A stretch of 64,000 bases of DNA from Tsukamurella paurometabola DSM 20162 (GCF_000092225.1 NC_014158.1:1984001-2048000); one strand, 5' to 3'; positions 1 through 8,335 are shown, counted from the stretch's first letter. The notes: generated by a model not told the origin, from the letters alone. Numbers and translations are program-made.

Positions 1-552
1 ACGGAAGACGGCCCGCTGCTCCGCGGATCGGCAGGTCAGCGGTGACGAGGCGCCGAGACCTCGCCGGTCGATCGCCACCACCGGTCGCGAGGCCAGGAGC
101 GGAGCCTCGGCTGCGGCGAGCGTGGTGAGCGCGCGCTGGCTGGTGAACTCCGTCCCACCGACCAGCACCAGCGGTGCCGCATCCTTCGGTGTGCCGGGGC
201 CCACGGCTCGGGTCAGTGCCACCCGCAGGGGCGCTCGCGACTGCCCGATCGCCACCGTGAGGGTGCCGCACTGGAGTGTTGCGTTCCCCGCTGCCGGCGC
301 GGCGTACCGCTCGCCCAGCTGGCCCGTGCAGTCCTGCCAGGCGATCGGATCGTTCTGCGGTGCACGCCAGGCCGGCGCGCTGTCCACCGGGTTCGTCGAG
401 CTTGATGGCGCCGCGCCGCCGCCACCGGAACCGAAGTCGGTGACGTACCCGGGTGACGGGGCGGGCGAGGGCGCGCATCCGGCGGCGGCCACGGCCGCCG
501 CGATGAGGACGACGCCGATGATGAGCGGTCGCACGGCACGCGGGTGGGGCAT
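1..552 (-). CDS. Secreted alpha/beta-hydrolase lipoprotein, 3' end cut by window edge
   Basis: The frame stays open from an ATG at 552 down to base 1, so only the first 184 codons are visible. Residues 9-24 form a hydrophobic signal segment ending in the lipobox Ala-Ala-Gly-Cys (Cys26), so the product should be an exported lipoprotein. A Gly/Ala/Pro-rich linker follows, then a domain with Asp162-Arg-Arg-Gly-Leu-Gly-Ala-Ser-Ser, the DxRGxGxS pattern of TAP/proline-iminopeptidase-type alpha/beta hydrolases. The nucleophile elbow would lie beyond the edge. A GTG three codons upstream (561) is an alternative start. It lies 36 nt downstream of the RibD-like gene on the same strand, as the secreted hydrolase Rv2672 follows ribD in M. 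tuberculosis, so cotranscription is likely. The substrate cannot be told. Confidence 0.82.
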   Translation of the reverse strand, partial: MPHPRAVRPLIIGVVLIAAAVAAAGCAPSPAPSPGYVTDFGSGGGGAAPSSSTNPVDSAPAWRAPQNDPIAWQDCTGQLGERYAAPAAGNATLQCGTLTVAIGQSRAPLRVALTRAVGPGTPKDAAPLVLVGGTEFTSQRALTTLAAAEAPLLASRPVVAIDRRGLGASSPLTCRSAEQRAVFR

Positions 553-588
553 GGTGTTCACCCTAGCCACGTTCTCCGGCGCCCCGGG

Positions 589-1212
589 TCAGCGCAGCCA
601 GCGCGTGTAGAGGTAGCCCTCGTCGTCGCCGAGCGTGTGCGCGGGACGCCAGCGGTCGGCAGGCAGGTCCGGGCCCGCGACGATCCGCCCGCCGTGACCG
701 CCGACCACCCGGGGTGCGATCGTCAGGCACAGTTCGTCCACCAGGTCGGCGGCGAGCAGCGCGCCGAGCACGCCGGGGCCGCCCTCGGCGAGGACTCGGT
801 GCAGACCGCGCCGGTGAAGATCGGCGAGTACCTCGTGAAGGTCGACGGATTCGCCGTGCCCGGAATAGACGATCGGTTCGGGTCCTCCGGCTGGGTACAG
901 CCGCTCGGTGCGCTCCACATCGCCGCGGGTGACGATCGCCAGCGCAGGGCTCTGCGGTGTGCCGTAGCCCTCCTCGCGCACCGTCGCCGCTCCGACGAGG
1001 ACGACATCGGCCCCCTGGCGCAACGCCTGGAAGACCCGCCGATCGCCCGCACCGCCCAGCGCCCCGGACGTCGCGCCCGCAGTCGCCGCACCGTCGAGCG
1101 AGGTGATCATGTTGGCGCGCACGTACGGCCGTCCGTCGGCGACGGGGTGCCGGTACAGCGTGGCGAGGGTTTCGGCGTCGTGCGGCAGTGGCGGTGGCAG
1201 GAGCGCAGTCAC
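589..1212 (-). CDS. RibD C-terminal-type (dihydrofolate-reductase-fold) pyrimidine reductase family protein
   Basis: A 207-residue single-domain protein of the RibD_C family. Family features are the early Arg-Pro-Tyr-Val-Arg-Ala-Asn-Met then Ser-Leu-Asp-Gly segment, a central Gly-Ala-Asp-Val-Val-Leu-Val-Gly strand-turn for NADPH, and Ala-Glu-Gly-Gly-Pro near residue 145, which in the family binds the cofactor phosphate. There is no deaminase domain, so it is a stand-alone reductase like mycobacterial Rv2671, not bifunctional RibD. Expected role is NADPH-dependent reduction of a riboflavin-pathway pyrimidine; some family members also reduce dihydrofolate. It is transcribed away from zapE and is probably the first gene of an operon with the downstream lipoprotein hydrolase. 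Family call is firm, substrate inferred. Confidence 0.85.
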   Translation of the reverse strand: MTALLPPPLPHDAETLATLYRHPVADGRPYVRANMITSLDGAATAGATSGALGGAGDRRVFQALRQGADVVLVGAATVREEGYGTPQSPALAIVTRGDVERTERLYPAGGPEPIVYSGHGESVDLHEVLADLHRRGLHRVLAEGGPGVLGALLAADLVDELCLTIAPRVVGGHGGRIVAGPDLPADRWRPAHTLGDDEGYLYTRWLR

Positions 1213-1268
1213 CGCACCGACGGTAGCCGAGAGAAGCGGGGGAGTGACCTGCGGATAAAGTGCTTGCC

Positions 1269-2300
1269 ATGACGCTGCATCTCGTTGATCGCACGCCGAC
1301 GGTGACGCCGGAGCAGATGGTCGAGCAGTTGGTGCCGCCGGACATGTTCAGCGAGGTCAGCTTCGACAGCTACATCCCGGACCCGAACGAGCCCAGCCAG
1401 GCGGCTGCGGTGCAGAGCGCTCGGCAGTTCGTGGCCGATGTCACCAAGCTCTCGAAGCAACGCAACAAGAAGGGTCTGTTCGGCCGCAAGAACACCCCGC
1501 CGCACGGCGTGGGCCTCTACCTCGACGGCGGCTTCGGCGTGGGTAAGACCCACCTGTTGGCATCGATCTTCCACAGTGTTCCCTCGCCCAAGGCGTTCGG
1601 TACGTTCGTCGAGTACACCCATCTGGTGGGCGCCCTCGGCTTCAACCAGTGCGTGGAGTACCTGTCGAACCACAGCGTGCTCTGCATCGATGAGTTCGAG
1701 CTCGACGATCCGGGCGACACCATGGTCATGTCGCGGCTGCTCACCGAACTCGCCTCGCGGGGGGTGTCGATCGTCGCGACCTCCAACACCCTTCCGGGGC
1801 AGCTCGGTGAGGGGCGATTCGCCGCGCAGGACTTCATGCGGGAGATCAGCAAGCTCAGCGCCGTGTTCCAGTCTGTGCGCGTCGACGGCCCGGATTATCG
1901 GCACCGCGACCTGCCTCCCGCGCCCGATCCGTTGTCCGACGAGGAACTCGTCGCGATCGCCGAAGCCGATCCGACAGCCACCTTGGACACCTTCGATGCG
2001 CTCTCCGAGCATCTGTCGAAGCTGCATCCGTCGAAGTACAAGCAGCTGGTCGAGGGCGTCTCGAAGGTGTGCATCAGCGGCGTCCATCCCGCCGACAATC
2101 AGACCGTGGCACTGCGCATCGTGGTGCTGGCCGACCGGCTCTACGACGCCGGGATCCCGGTGCTGGTGTCCGGCGCGAAGCTCGACGAGATCTTCACCCC
2201 CGAGATGGTCGCCGGCGGTTACCGCAAGAAGTACCTGCGGGCCACATCGCGCCTGCTGGCGCTGTCCCGGTTCGCGAGCGCCGAGAACGCGGGGGCCTAG
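1269..2300 (+). CDS. zapE: AFG1/ZapE-family P-loop ATPase
   Basis: About 343 residues. The Walker A motif Gly-Phe-Gly-Val-Gly-Lys-Thr lies near residues 88-94 and Walker B Leu-Cys-Ile-Asp-Glu-Phe-Glu near 138-144, followed by an Ala-Thr-Ser-Asn sensor segment. This is the arrangement of the AFG1/ZapE ATPases, which associate with the division ring in proteobacteria and with mitochondrial quality control in eukaryotes. The C-terminal half (Tyr-Arg-His-Arg-Asp to the end) is the usual alpha/beta extension. I prefer the ATG at 1269 over the in-frame GTG at 1260. It is divergent from the RibD-like gene, like Rv2670c relative to Rv2671, and ends in front of a hairpin. The role in actinobacteria is not established. 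Confidence 0.9.
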   Translation: MTLHLVDRTPTVTPEQMVEQLVPPDMFSEVSFDSYIPDPNEPSQAAAVQSARQFVADVTKLSKQRNKKGLFGRKNTPPHGVGLYLDGGFGVGKTHLLASIFHSVPSPKAFGTFVEYTHLVGALGFNQCVEYLSNHSVLCIDEFELDDPGDTMVMSRLLTELASRGVSIVATSNTLPGQLGEGRFAAQDFMREISKLSAVFQSVRVDGPDYRHRDLPPAPDPLSDEELVAIAEADPTATLDTFDALSEHLSKLHPSKYKQLVEGVSKVCISGVHPADNQTVALRIVVLADRLYDAGIPVLVSGAKLDEIFTPEMVAGGYRKKYLRATSRLLALSRFASAENAGA

Positions 2301-2332
2301 CCGCTTCGCCACGGTCGGGGGCGTAACCACGA

Positions 2333-2367
2333 ACACCCGCCCGGGATCTTGTGGGCCGGGCGGGTGT
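2333..2367. terminator. Strong 12-bp hairpin between convergent zapE and csoR
   Basis: A perfect 12-bp inverted repeat (ACACCCGCCCGG paired with CCGGGCGGGTGT) flanks an 11-nt loop 32 bases after the zapE stop. It has no U tract, as is common for GC-rich actinobacterial terminators, and can act in both directions for the two genes that converge here. Confidence 0.7.
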
Positions 2368-2483
2368 CCAAAGGGTGAGGGTGTCGGCGAAGTGAGACGC
2401 AGCTCACATCGCTGACAGAAACTCACTGTACGGTATGTCGCGGTATGTAGGACGCGGATTGGCGTGCAAAGCCGTGAAAACCT

Positions 2484-2813
2484 CTACGACCGGGAGAATC
2501 GGGCGATCGCGGCCGAGGCCTCCTTGATCTTCGCCGCGGTCTCGGCGTCGTCGCCGGACCGGGCCGCATCGACCACGCAGTGACTCAGATGGTCCTCCAG
2601 CAGTCCTAGACCCACTGCTTGGAGAGCCTTGGTCATGGCGGAGACCTGCGTGAGGATGTCGATGCAGTACTTCTCCTCCTCGACCATCCGCTGCAGGCCG
2701 CGCGCCTGCCCCTCGATGCGCCGGAGCCGCTTGAGGTACTCGTCCTTGTCGGACATGTACCCATGGGCGTGATCGTGACCGGATTCTGTGGTCGTCATGA
2801 TTCCAGTATTCAC
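2484..2813 (-). CDS. csoR: CsoR-type copper-sensing repressor
   Basis: A 109-residue member of the CsoR/RcnR family (DUF156), an all-helical tetrameric repressor that releases DNA when it binds Cu(I). The ligand triad is Cys50, His75 and Cys79. The 25- and 4-residue spacings equal those of the Cys36-His61-Cys65 triad of M. tuberculosis CsoR. The family signature Arg-Arg-Ile-Glu-Gly-Gln-Ala-Arg-Gly is at 31-39. A short His-rich N-terminus (His13, His15, His17) precedes the core; the GTG at 2813 overlaps the ATPase stop as GTGA, and ATG 2798 is an alternative start. It is the last gene of the copper operon and probably autoregulates through the palindrome near 5250. Confidence 0.93.
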   Translation of the reverse strand: MNTGIMTTTESGHDHAHGYMSDKDEYLKRLRRIEGQARGLQRMVEEEKYCIDILTQVSAMTKALQAVGLGLLEDHLSHCVVDAARSGDDAETAAKIKEASAAIARFSRS

Positions 2814-5059
2814 TTCTGCGGCCGGAAGCCGCGCAGGCGGAGGCTATTGCTCACCACGAACACCGACGACAACGCCATGGCACCGCCTGCCAGCATCGGA
2901 TTGAGCAGCCCCGCCGCGGCGAGCGGCAGAGCGGCCAGGTTGTAGGCGAACGCCCAGAACAAGTTCGTCTTGATCGTCGACAGGGTGCGCCGGGACAACC
3001 GGATCGCGTCGACCACGGTACGCAGGTCCCCGCTCACCAGCGTGAGGTCGGCGGCTTCGATCGCCGCATCGGTGCCGGTGCCCATGGCGATGCCGAGGTC
3101 GGCGCCGGCAAGCGCAGCGGCGTCGTTGACGCCGTCGCCGACCATCGCGACCGACCGGCCCTCGCCCTGCAGGCGTCGCACCACGTCCACCTTCTGCTCG
3201 GGCAGCACCTCGGCGATCACCTCGTCGATGCCCACCTGGTCGGCGATGAACCGCGCGGCGGGTTCGTTGTCGCCGGTCAGCATGATCGGTCGCAGCCCGA
3301 GGCCGCGGAGCCGGCTGATCGCGTCCTTCGAGGAGGGCTTGATCTCGTCGGAGACCACGAGCACGCCGCGGGCGGCGCCGTCCCAGCCGACCGCGATCGC
3401 GGTCTGGCCGCGGTGTTGCGCCTCGTCGAACGCAGTGCGCAGGTCGTCGGGCAGGGGCATGGCCCAGTCGTCGAGCAGTGTCGGGCGTCCGGCGACGACG
3501 GCGCGGTCGCCGACCATGCCCTGCACGCCGAGGCCCGGGACGTTGACGAACTGGTCGACGGCGGCGAGGGTGCCGCGGTGCTGTGCCGCCTGGGCGATCG
3601 CGCGGGCGATGGGGTGCTCGGAGGCGGCCTCCAGGGTGCCGGCGGTGGCGAGCACGTCGGTCTCGGTCTCGCCGGGCGCGGCGTGCACGGCGTGCAGCTT
3701 CATGATGCCGGTGGTCACGGTGCCGGTCTTGTCGAGGAGCACGGTGTCGACCCTGCGGGTGGATTCCAGCGCTTCGGGACCCTTGATCAGGATGCCGAGC
3801 TGCGCGCCGCGTCCGGTGCCGACGAGCAGAGCCGTCGGCGTGGCGAGTCCGAGGGCGCAGGGGCACGCGATGATCAGCACCGAGACGGCCGCGGTGAGCG
3901 CCATGGACGCGGGCTGGCCGGAGCCGAGCCAGAAGCCGAGCGAGCCGACGGCGATCGCGATCACGATCGGCACGAAGACGCCGGAGATGCGGTCGGCGAG
4001 GCGCTGCGCCTTGGCCTTTCCGGCCTGTGCGTCCTCGACCAGCCGGCTCATCTGGGCCAGTTGGGTGTCGGCGCCCACGCGGGTGGCGCGCACCACGAGG
4101 CGGCCACCGGCGTTGACGGTCGCGCCGGTGACGGCGTCGCCCGCGCACACCTCGACGGGAACGGATTCACCGGTGAGCAGGGAAGCGTCGATCGCGGACT
4201 GGCCGGAGACCACGAGGCCGTCGGTCGCGATCTTCTCGCCGGGGCGCACCACGAATTCGTCGCCGACCGTGAGTTCGCTGATCGGGATGCGTGTCTCGAC
4301 GCCGTCGCGGAGCACGGTGGCGTCCTTGGCGCCCAGTTCCAGGAGGGCGCGCAGCGCCGCACCCGCCTGCCGCTTGCTCTTCGCCTCGAAGTAGCGGCCG
4401 GCCAGGATGAACGTGGTGACGCCCGCCGCGGCTTCGAGGTAGATGTTGGCGGTGCCGTCCATCCGCTCGATGGTGAAGCTGAACGGGTGCGTCATGCCGG
4501 TGACCCCGGCGGCGCCCCAGAACAGTGCGTACACCGACCAGCCGAAGGCGGCGAGCGTCCCGATCGACACCAGGGTGTCCATGGTCGCGGTGCCGTGCTT
4601 GAGGTTGGTCCAGGCGGCGCGGTGGAAGGGGAGTGCGCCCCACACCACAACGGGGGCGGCCAGAGTCAGTGACAGCCACTGCCAGTAGTCGAACTGAAGG
4701 GCCGGAATCATGGCCATCGCGATCACCGGGATGGTGAGTGCGGCGCTGATCACGAGTCGTTGACGGAGTGCGTCGACGGGCTCGTGGGTCCGGCCGGTCG
4801 GATCGCCGATGGTCTCGTCGCCCGACGGCGCGGGGACGTGCGCGGCGTAACCGGCTTGTTCCACGGCGTCGATCAGGATCGCGGCGTCGGTGCCCGCGGG
4901 CGTAGTGACGTGTGCCTTCTCGGTCGCGAAATTGACGGTGGCGGTGACGCCGTCGAGCTTGTTGAGTTTGCGTTCGATGCGGTTGGCGCAGGAGGCGCAG
5001 GTCATACCGTCGATGTCGAGGTCCACCACAGTGGTGGGCGCGTGGGTCTCAGTGGCCAT
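2810..5059 (-). CDS. ctpV: Copper-exporting P1B-type ATPase (CopA/CtpV-like)
   Basis: A 749-residue heavy-metal P-type ATPase. One N-terminal HMA domain carries Gly-Met-Thr-Cys-Ala-Ser-Cys (Cys21, Cys24). Transmembrane segments follow, with an actuator Thr-Gly-Glu-Ser loop, the membrane Cys-Pro-Cys metal site, the phosphorylated Asp-Lys-Thr-Gly-Thr motif, and the hinge Gly-Asp-Gly-Val-Asn-Asp. Cys-Pro-Cys with a CxxC HMA domain marks Cu(I) exporters of the P1B-1 class. It overlaps the upstream 52-residue ORF by 11 bp and csoR by 4 bp, so the three are translationally coupled. The csoR linkage supports a copper substrate and an M. tuberculosis CtpV-like role in copper resistance. Length is normal for a one-HMA enzyme. 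Confidence 0.95.
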   Translation of the reverse strand: MATETHAPTTVVDLDIDGMTCASCANRIERKLNKLDGVTATVNFATEKAHVTTPAGTDAAILIDAVEQAGYAAHVPAPSGDETIGDPTGRTHEPVDALRQRLVISAALTIPVIAMAMIPALQFDYWQWLSLTLAAPVVVWGALPFHRAAWTNLKHGTATMDTLVSIGTLAAFGWSVYALFWGAAGVTGMTHPFSFTIERMDGTANIYLEAAAGVTTFILAGRYFEAKSKRQAGAALRALLELGAKDATVLRDGVETRIPISELTVGDEFVVRPGEKIATDGLVVSGQSAIDASLLTGESVPVEVCAGDAVTGATVNAGGRLVVRATRVGADTQLAQMSRLVEDAQAGKAKAQRLADRISGVFVPIVIAIAVGSLGFWLGSGQPASMALTAAVSVLIIACPCALGLATPTALLVGTGRGAQLGILIKGPEALESTRRVDTVLLDKTGTVTTGIMKLHAVHAAPGETETDVLATAGTLEAASEHPIARAIAQAAQHRGTLAAVDQFVNVPGLGVQGMVGDRAVVAGRPTLLDDWAMPLPDDLRTAFDEAQHRGQTAIAVGWDGAARGVLVVSDEIKPSSKDAISRLRGLGLRPIMLTGDNEPAARFIADQVGIDEVIAEVLPEQKVDVVRRLQGEGRSVAMVGDGVNDAAALAGADLGIAMGTGTDAAIEAADLTLVSGDLRTVVDAIRLSRRTLSTIKTNLFWAFAYNLAALPLAAAGLLNPMLAGGAMALSSVFVVSNSLRLRGFRPQK

Positions 5060-5207
5060 CGTGGCCCCCTTCGCTGGTCGACGGTGCTGTGACGTGCGGT
5101 CCGGGCTGATCGGCCGCCGGGCCGATCGCGGAACCCACTGCGAATGCGGCGGCGAAGACCACTGCCAGCCCCGCGGTGTAGGTCCCGATGGTGACCATGG
5201 GATTCAT
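5049..5207 (-). CDS. Small membrane-anchored protein heading the copper operon
   Basis: The likely start is the ATG at 5207, preceded by GGAG; an in-frame start at 5231 lacks such support. The 52-residue product has one hydrophobic segment (about residues 4-26), then a short Pro/Ser/Gly tail ending Gly-Gly-His-Asp-Gly-His, so it could sit in the membrane with a small His-containing outer tail. It overlaps the ATPase start by 11 bp and is first behind the CsoR-type palindrome. Longer proteins with this kind of N-terminus are, from memory, found next to actinobacterial copper ATPases; here the frame stops early, so it may be a shortened version. Function is unknown, with copper binding or ATPase assistance as guesses. 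Confidence 0.65.
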   Translation of the reverse strand: MNPMVTIGTYTAGLAVVFAAAFAVGSAIGPAADQPGPHVTAPSTSEGGHDGH

Positions 5208-5242
5208 GGCTGCTCCTGTCCTCGACACCACCTCAACATACT

Positions 5243-5259
5243 ATACCCCCCTAGGGTAT
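5243..5259. promoter_or_regulatory. CsoR-type operator of the copper operon
   Basis: The 17-base element reads ATACCC, five central bases, then GGGTAT: a perfect 6-bp inverted repeat of the TACCC/GGGTA class bound by CsoR repressors. It lies 36 bases upstream of the first gene of the csoR-containing operon. Binding is inferred from sequence and context. Confidence 0.8.
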
Positions 5260-5347
5260 GCAACGAGGCGGTGAGGTGCACGTTCGGTGTCGGGGCATCG
5301 GCCCTGGAGGCTCGGCGAGCTGTCGGGAGTCATCGATTCGGATTCTA

Positions 5348-5362
5348 TACCCCCTGGGGGTA
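5348..5362. promoter_or_regulatory. Second CsoR-type operator, facing the divergent gene
   Basis: TACCCCC-T-GGGGGTA is a perfect 7-bp inverted repeat around one central base, about 100 bases from the first palindrome and 45 bases before the divergently transcribed membrane-protein gene. The paired sites suggest that both transcription units answer to copper. Confidence 0.7.
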
Positions 5363-5406
5363 GACAATGAGCACTGCGTACGAATCGGTGTTTCACTGGT
5401 CGGGTG

Positions 5407-5976
5407 ATGGTGGGGACGCTGGTCGGGGCGATCGCCGCACTGTGGTGGGTGCTCGGTCCGGGCCGCGAGGGTGTGGATCGCCCGGTCTGGATGGCGTGCG
5501 TCGCGGTGGTGGCGCTGCTCGCCGTCGCTTCCGTGACGGTCGCCCGGCGGACCGCGGGCGGTGCGGCGGCATCGGAGCCGGTGGAGCGGGGTTTTGCCCG
5601 CAATCGGCGGTACTGGGCGGCGGTCGGCTTCGAGGTCGTGCTCGTCGTGGCGGGAAGTGCGGTCTTGCGTGCGAACGGCCGCGAAGACCTCTCGCTGAGC
5701 GTGGTCCTGATCGCGGTCGGTGTGCACTTCTTCCCGCTCATGTGGGCGCTCTTCGGTCGGTGGAGCGCCACCTTCGGCGCGCTCGGCTGCGCGCTCACGG
5801 CCTGCGGTCTCGGGCTGCTCGCCGCTCGGCTCGGTGGCGCACCCCCGTGGGTCTTCGGGGTGGTCGGCGGCATCGTCCCGGCGGTGGCGTTCACTGTGAT
5901 TCCGCTGGTCGGAGCTCTGCGTGCCGGCTCTGCCGATGTAATGGTTGAAACGTCTGATGAGCCGGTCGCACGCTGA
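5407..5976 (+). CDS. Multi-pass membrane protein, probable copper-regulon member
   Basis: A product of about 189 residues with roughly six hydrophobic segments (near 2-18, 27-45, 70-88, 96-114, 117-138 and 148-170) and almost no soluble domain. A Gly-Val-His-Phe-Phe-Pro-Leu motif in the fourth segment resembles the GxHFxPL motif of small bacterial six-helix membrane proteins of unknown function. Tandem starts GTG 5404 and ATG 5407 are possible; I chose the ATG. It is divergent from the copper operon with a perfect CsoR-type palindrome about 45 bases upstream. An alternative frame beginning at ATG 5367 just after the palindrome gives a low-complexity Arg/Gly product and is rejected. A role in copper handling is inferred from position only. 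Confidence 0.75.
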   Translation: MVGTLVGAIAALWWVLGPGREGVDRPVWMACVAVVALLAVASVTVARRTAGGAAASEPVERGFARNRRYWAAVGFEVVLVVAGSAVLRANGREDLSLSVVLIAVGVHFFPLMWALFGRWSATFGALGCALTACGLGLLAARLGGAPPWVFGVVGGIVPAVAFTVIPLVGALRAGSADVMVETSDEPVAR

Positions 5977-5981
5977 TCCGC

Positions 5982-6155
5982 ATGGACGAGATCGAGCAGC
6001 AACTGCACGCCTGGGAGACCGAATCGCACCACCCCACGAGTCAGGGCATCGTGCTGTACCAGCGCTGTGCGTGCGGGGCGCGGCGGATCACGACGGTCGG
6101 CGCGGTGGTCGAGGTTCCCGTGTCGCTGCCGGAGAGCGCCGCGCAGGCGGGATGA
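5982..6155 (+). CDS. Small 57-residue protein with a Cys-x-Cys motif
   Basis: ATG at 5982, six bases after the membrane-protein stop, opens a 57-codon frame ending at TGA 6153-6155, eight bases before the next gene's GTG start. The product starts with an acidic, His/Trp-containing segment (Asp-Glu-Ile-Glu-Gln-Gln-Leu, then Trp-Glu-Thr-Glu-Ser-His-His-Pro) and carries Gln-Arg-Cys-Ala-Cys-Gly-Ala-Arg-Arg, which looks like half of a zinc ribbon. Similar short proteins occur in relatives as I recall, but I cannot name a family. Tight packing between two real genes and a non-random composition support it as coding. Metal binding is a guess. Confidence 0.65.
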   Translation: MDEIEQQLHAWETESHHPTSQGIVLYQRCACGARRITTVGAVVEVPVSLPESAAQAG

Positions 6156-6162
6156 TCGACGG

Positions 6163-6681
6163 GTGCAGTTCGACCACGACAACATGACCGGTGTGCGGCT
6201 CACCGTCGACCTGGTGAACCTGAGGGGCGACGGCGGGTGGACCGGCGACCGCGTCGCAGAGGTGTTGCGAGGCCATGAGATCCGCCGGATCGAACTCGAC
6301 GGGGGCGTGGTGCGCGACCTCGGTGTGTGGTCGGACGTGTTGCGTGCTCCCTTCCACACCACCACCGTCGGCGACCGCTGCGAGGCCGTGAACCGGCTCC
6401 TGGCCGAGGGGACCGCGGGGATCTACCTCACGGCGCACGACGACTGGCGACCCCACCTGCACTTCACACCCGAGTCCGAATCCCTCCTGGGCCGGGTGAA
6501 GGCGGTCACCGCAGGCGGGTTGGCGATCTTCACCACAGAGGCGGAGGGTGGCCGCCTCGGTTCTTGTGCGCGCGAAGGCTGTTCGCGTGTATTCGCCGAC
6601 ACCAGTCGCGGCGGGCGTCAGTCGTATTGCTCGTCGCGCTGCGCGAACACCGACGCCGTGCGGCGGCACCGTCGCTCCTAG
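6163..6681 (+). CDS. CGNR-type zinc-finger protein (putative stress-responsive regulator)
   Basis: GTG at 6163 gives 172 residues. The N-terminus (Val-Gln-Phe-Asp-His-Asp-Asn-Met, then Leu-Thr-Val-Asp-Leu-Val-Asn-Leu) matches the ABATE-like domain that precedes CGNR zinc fingers, in which Asp-Leu-Val-Asn is typical. The C-terminus has Cys-Ala-Arg-Glu-Gly-Cys-Ser-Arg-Val-Phe, then Tyr-Cys-Ser-Ser-Arg-Cys-Ala-Asn-Thr: two Cys pairs for one zinc ion. The eponymous Cys-Gly-Asn-Arg is changed to Cys-Ala-Asn-Thr. The family is thought to bind DNA or sense ligands, but targets are unknown. The stop codon overlaps the convergent carboxyltransferase stop by four bases. Confidence 0.8.
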   Translation: MQFDHDNMTGVRLTVDLVNLRGDGGWTGDRVAEVLRGHEIRRIELDGGVVRDLGVWSDVLRAPFHTTTVGDRCEAVNRLLAEGTAGIYLTAHDDWRPHLHFTPESESLLGRVKAVTAGGLAIFTTEAEGGRLGSCAREGCSRVFADTSRGGRQSYCSSRCANTDAVRRHRRS

Positions 6682-8261
6682 ATCGGCGAGATGGACCGGC
6701 GCTTGTGGGGTACCCGCGGCGGGCGGCGCCGGACGCGGCCCAACGCCTCCGCCAGCATGGGCCGAGTGGCTGACGGGAGCACGACATCGTCGATGCCGAA
6801 TCCGTCGGCGGCGAGCAGCGGGTCGACGCTCGCCTGGAACAGCGTGATCAGGTCGCCGCGAGCCTTGGCCGGGTCGGGCGCCGCCTCGTACTGACTGCGG
6901 AAGGCGAGGTCGACGGCGCTCTCGATGGGGATCGCGCAGATCTCCGCGGTGGGCCATGCCAGCGAGAGGTCGGCCTCGATACTGCGGCCGCCGCCCATCG
7001 CGATGTAGGCCGCCCCGTACGCCTTTCGAGTCACGATCACGAACCGCGGCACCGTGGCCGCGGCCAGCTCGTAACCGAGGCGTGCGCTGCGCCGCACCAG
7101 ATTCGTCTCCTCGGCGCCTGCGCCGACGAGGAAACCCGGCAGGTCGATGAGGATCAGCAGCGGGAGGCCGAAGGTATCGCAGACCGCGATGAAGTGCGCC
7201 GCCTTCTCGCACGCGTTCGCGTCGAGCGCGCCGGCGTGGAACCGGGGCTGATTCGCCACCACACCGACGGGGCGGCCGTCGATGCGAACGAATGCGGTCA
7301 CGATGTTCTGGGCGTGCCGGCGCTTGAGTTCGAAGACGGTGTCGATGTCGGCGATCGCCTCGATCACGTCGACCACGTCGTACGCCTGCCGCATCGATGA
7401 AGGGATCAAGGTGTCGATGCCGTCCGCGGTGTCGCCGGGTTCGGCGGGGCCAGGGGAGATCATCGGGTCGCCGGTGGCGGATGCCGGGAGATAGCTGAGG
7501 AAGGCGCGGATCGAATCGACTGCCTCCTGCTCGGTATCGGTGACCACGTCGACCACACCACGGTCGGCCTGTAGATCGGCGCCACCGATCTCGTCGTTGG
7601 TGAGGGTCTCACCGGTCGCGGCGTGAACGAGCGGTGCCGACGAGATGCCGATGGTCCCCATGCCGCGGACGATGGTCACGAAATCGCAACACGCCGAGAT
7701 ATTCGCGGGCGCACCGAATCCCGGCCCCATCATCGCCGCCACGAGGGGTACGTGGCCGGAGAGGTCAGCAAGCCGCAGGAGCAGTCGTGACCCCGGCGCG
7801 GCGAGGCGGGAGTCGAGGGCCTCCTGCATCCGGTGCCCGCCGCCGTCCATGAGCATGATCAGCGGGATCTCGTCGAGTAGGGCGCGCTCGGCGCACCGGT
7901 CGAGCTTCGCCATGCCGGTGGCGCCGTTGCTGCCACCGAGCACGGTGAAGTCGAAGGCGGCGATCGCCGCCGGACGCCCGTCGATGTAGCCGATGCCGGT
8001 CACGACACCATCGCCCGGCGCTACCAGGGGAGCGGCGCCCTGTTGTGCGGGCCCCGGCCCGGCCAATGCCCCGAACTCGTGGAAGCCGCCGTTGGCGAGG
8101 AGCGCCACTCGCTCGCGGGCGGTCATCTTCCCGCGGGCGTGCTGCTTGGCCACCTTGTCGGCGCGTGCCTCGTCGGTCACGGCCCGGTACGCCTCCCGTA
8201 CCCGGTCGTTGAGCGCCTCCTCAGGGCTCGTGGTCGCCGGTGCCTGCGTGTTCTCGGTCAC
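6678..8261 (-). CDS. Acyl-CoA carboxylase carboxyltransferase (beta) subunit
   Basis: A 527-residue biotin-dependent carboxyltransferase with both crotonase-fold halves. The N-half has the start-proximal Ala-Arg-Gly-Lys-Met-Thr-Ala-Arg-Glu-Arg motif and the Asp-Gly-Gly-Gly-His-Arg-Met-Gln-Glu segment. The C-half has Asp-Leu-Pro-Gly-Phe-Leu-Val-Gly and Arg-Lys-Ala-Tyr-Gly-Ala-Ala-Tyr with the family's oxyanion Gly residues. It would transfer carboxyl from biotin to an acyl-CoA such as propionyl-, acetyl- or a longer-chain CoA, giving precursors for fatty, methyl-branched or mycolic acids. No biotin-carrier alpha subunit lies nearby, so the partner must be elsewhere. It converges on the CGNR gene with a 4-base overlap. 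Substrate is not predictable from sequence. Confidence 0.88.
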   Translation of the reverse strand: MTENTQAPATTSPEEALNDRVREAYRAVTDEARADKVAKQHARGKMTARERVALLANGGFHEFGALAGPGPAQQGAAPLVAPGDGVVTGIGYIDGRPAAIAAFDFTVLGGSNGATGMAKLDRCAERALLDEIPLIMLMDGGGHRMQEALDSRLAAPGSRLLLRLADLSGHVPLVAAMMGPGFGAPANISACCDFVTIVRGMGTIGISSAPLVHAATGETLTNDEIGGADLQADRGVVDVVTDTEQEAVDSIRAFLSYLPASATGDPMISPGPAEPGDTADGIDTLIPSSMRQAYDVVDVIEAIADIDTVFELKRRHAQNIVTAFVRIDGRPVGVVANQPRFHAGALDANACEKAAHFIAVCDTFGLPLLILIDLPGFLVGAGAEETNLVRRSARLGYELAAATVPRFVIVTRKAYGAAYIAMGGGRSIEADLSLAWPTAEICAIPIESAVDLAFRSQYEAAPDPAKARGDLITLFQASVDPLLAADGFGIDDVVLPSATRPMLAEALGRVRRRPPRVPHKRRSISPI

Positions 8262-8280
8262 GATCGGAAGCTAGCAGCAC

Positions 8281-8303
8281 GGTCCACGTCGGTGGACACG
8301 TGG
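8281..8303 (-). terminator. Hairpin downstream of folD
   Basis: GTCCAC (8282-8287) pairs with GTGGAC (8292-8297), and alternatively CCACGT (8284-8289) with ACGTGG (8298-8303). The hairpin sits 33 bases past the folD stop and 20 bases before the carboxyltransferase start. There is no U tract, so termination is tentative. Confidence 0.4.
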
Positions 8304-8335
8304 CCCCGATCTGTCTATCGAGTTCGCTGACCGCC

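Noticed and set aside
1209-2426. Long minus-strand ORF across zapE
   Set aside because: It mirrors the zapE coding frame and shows no motif; GC-rich codon bias keeps antisense frames open.
5367-5948. 193-codon ORF beginning right after the second copper palindrome
   Set aside because: Its Arg/Gly-rich product is a frame shadow of the membrane protein at 5407-5976, which has clear transmembrane helices.
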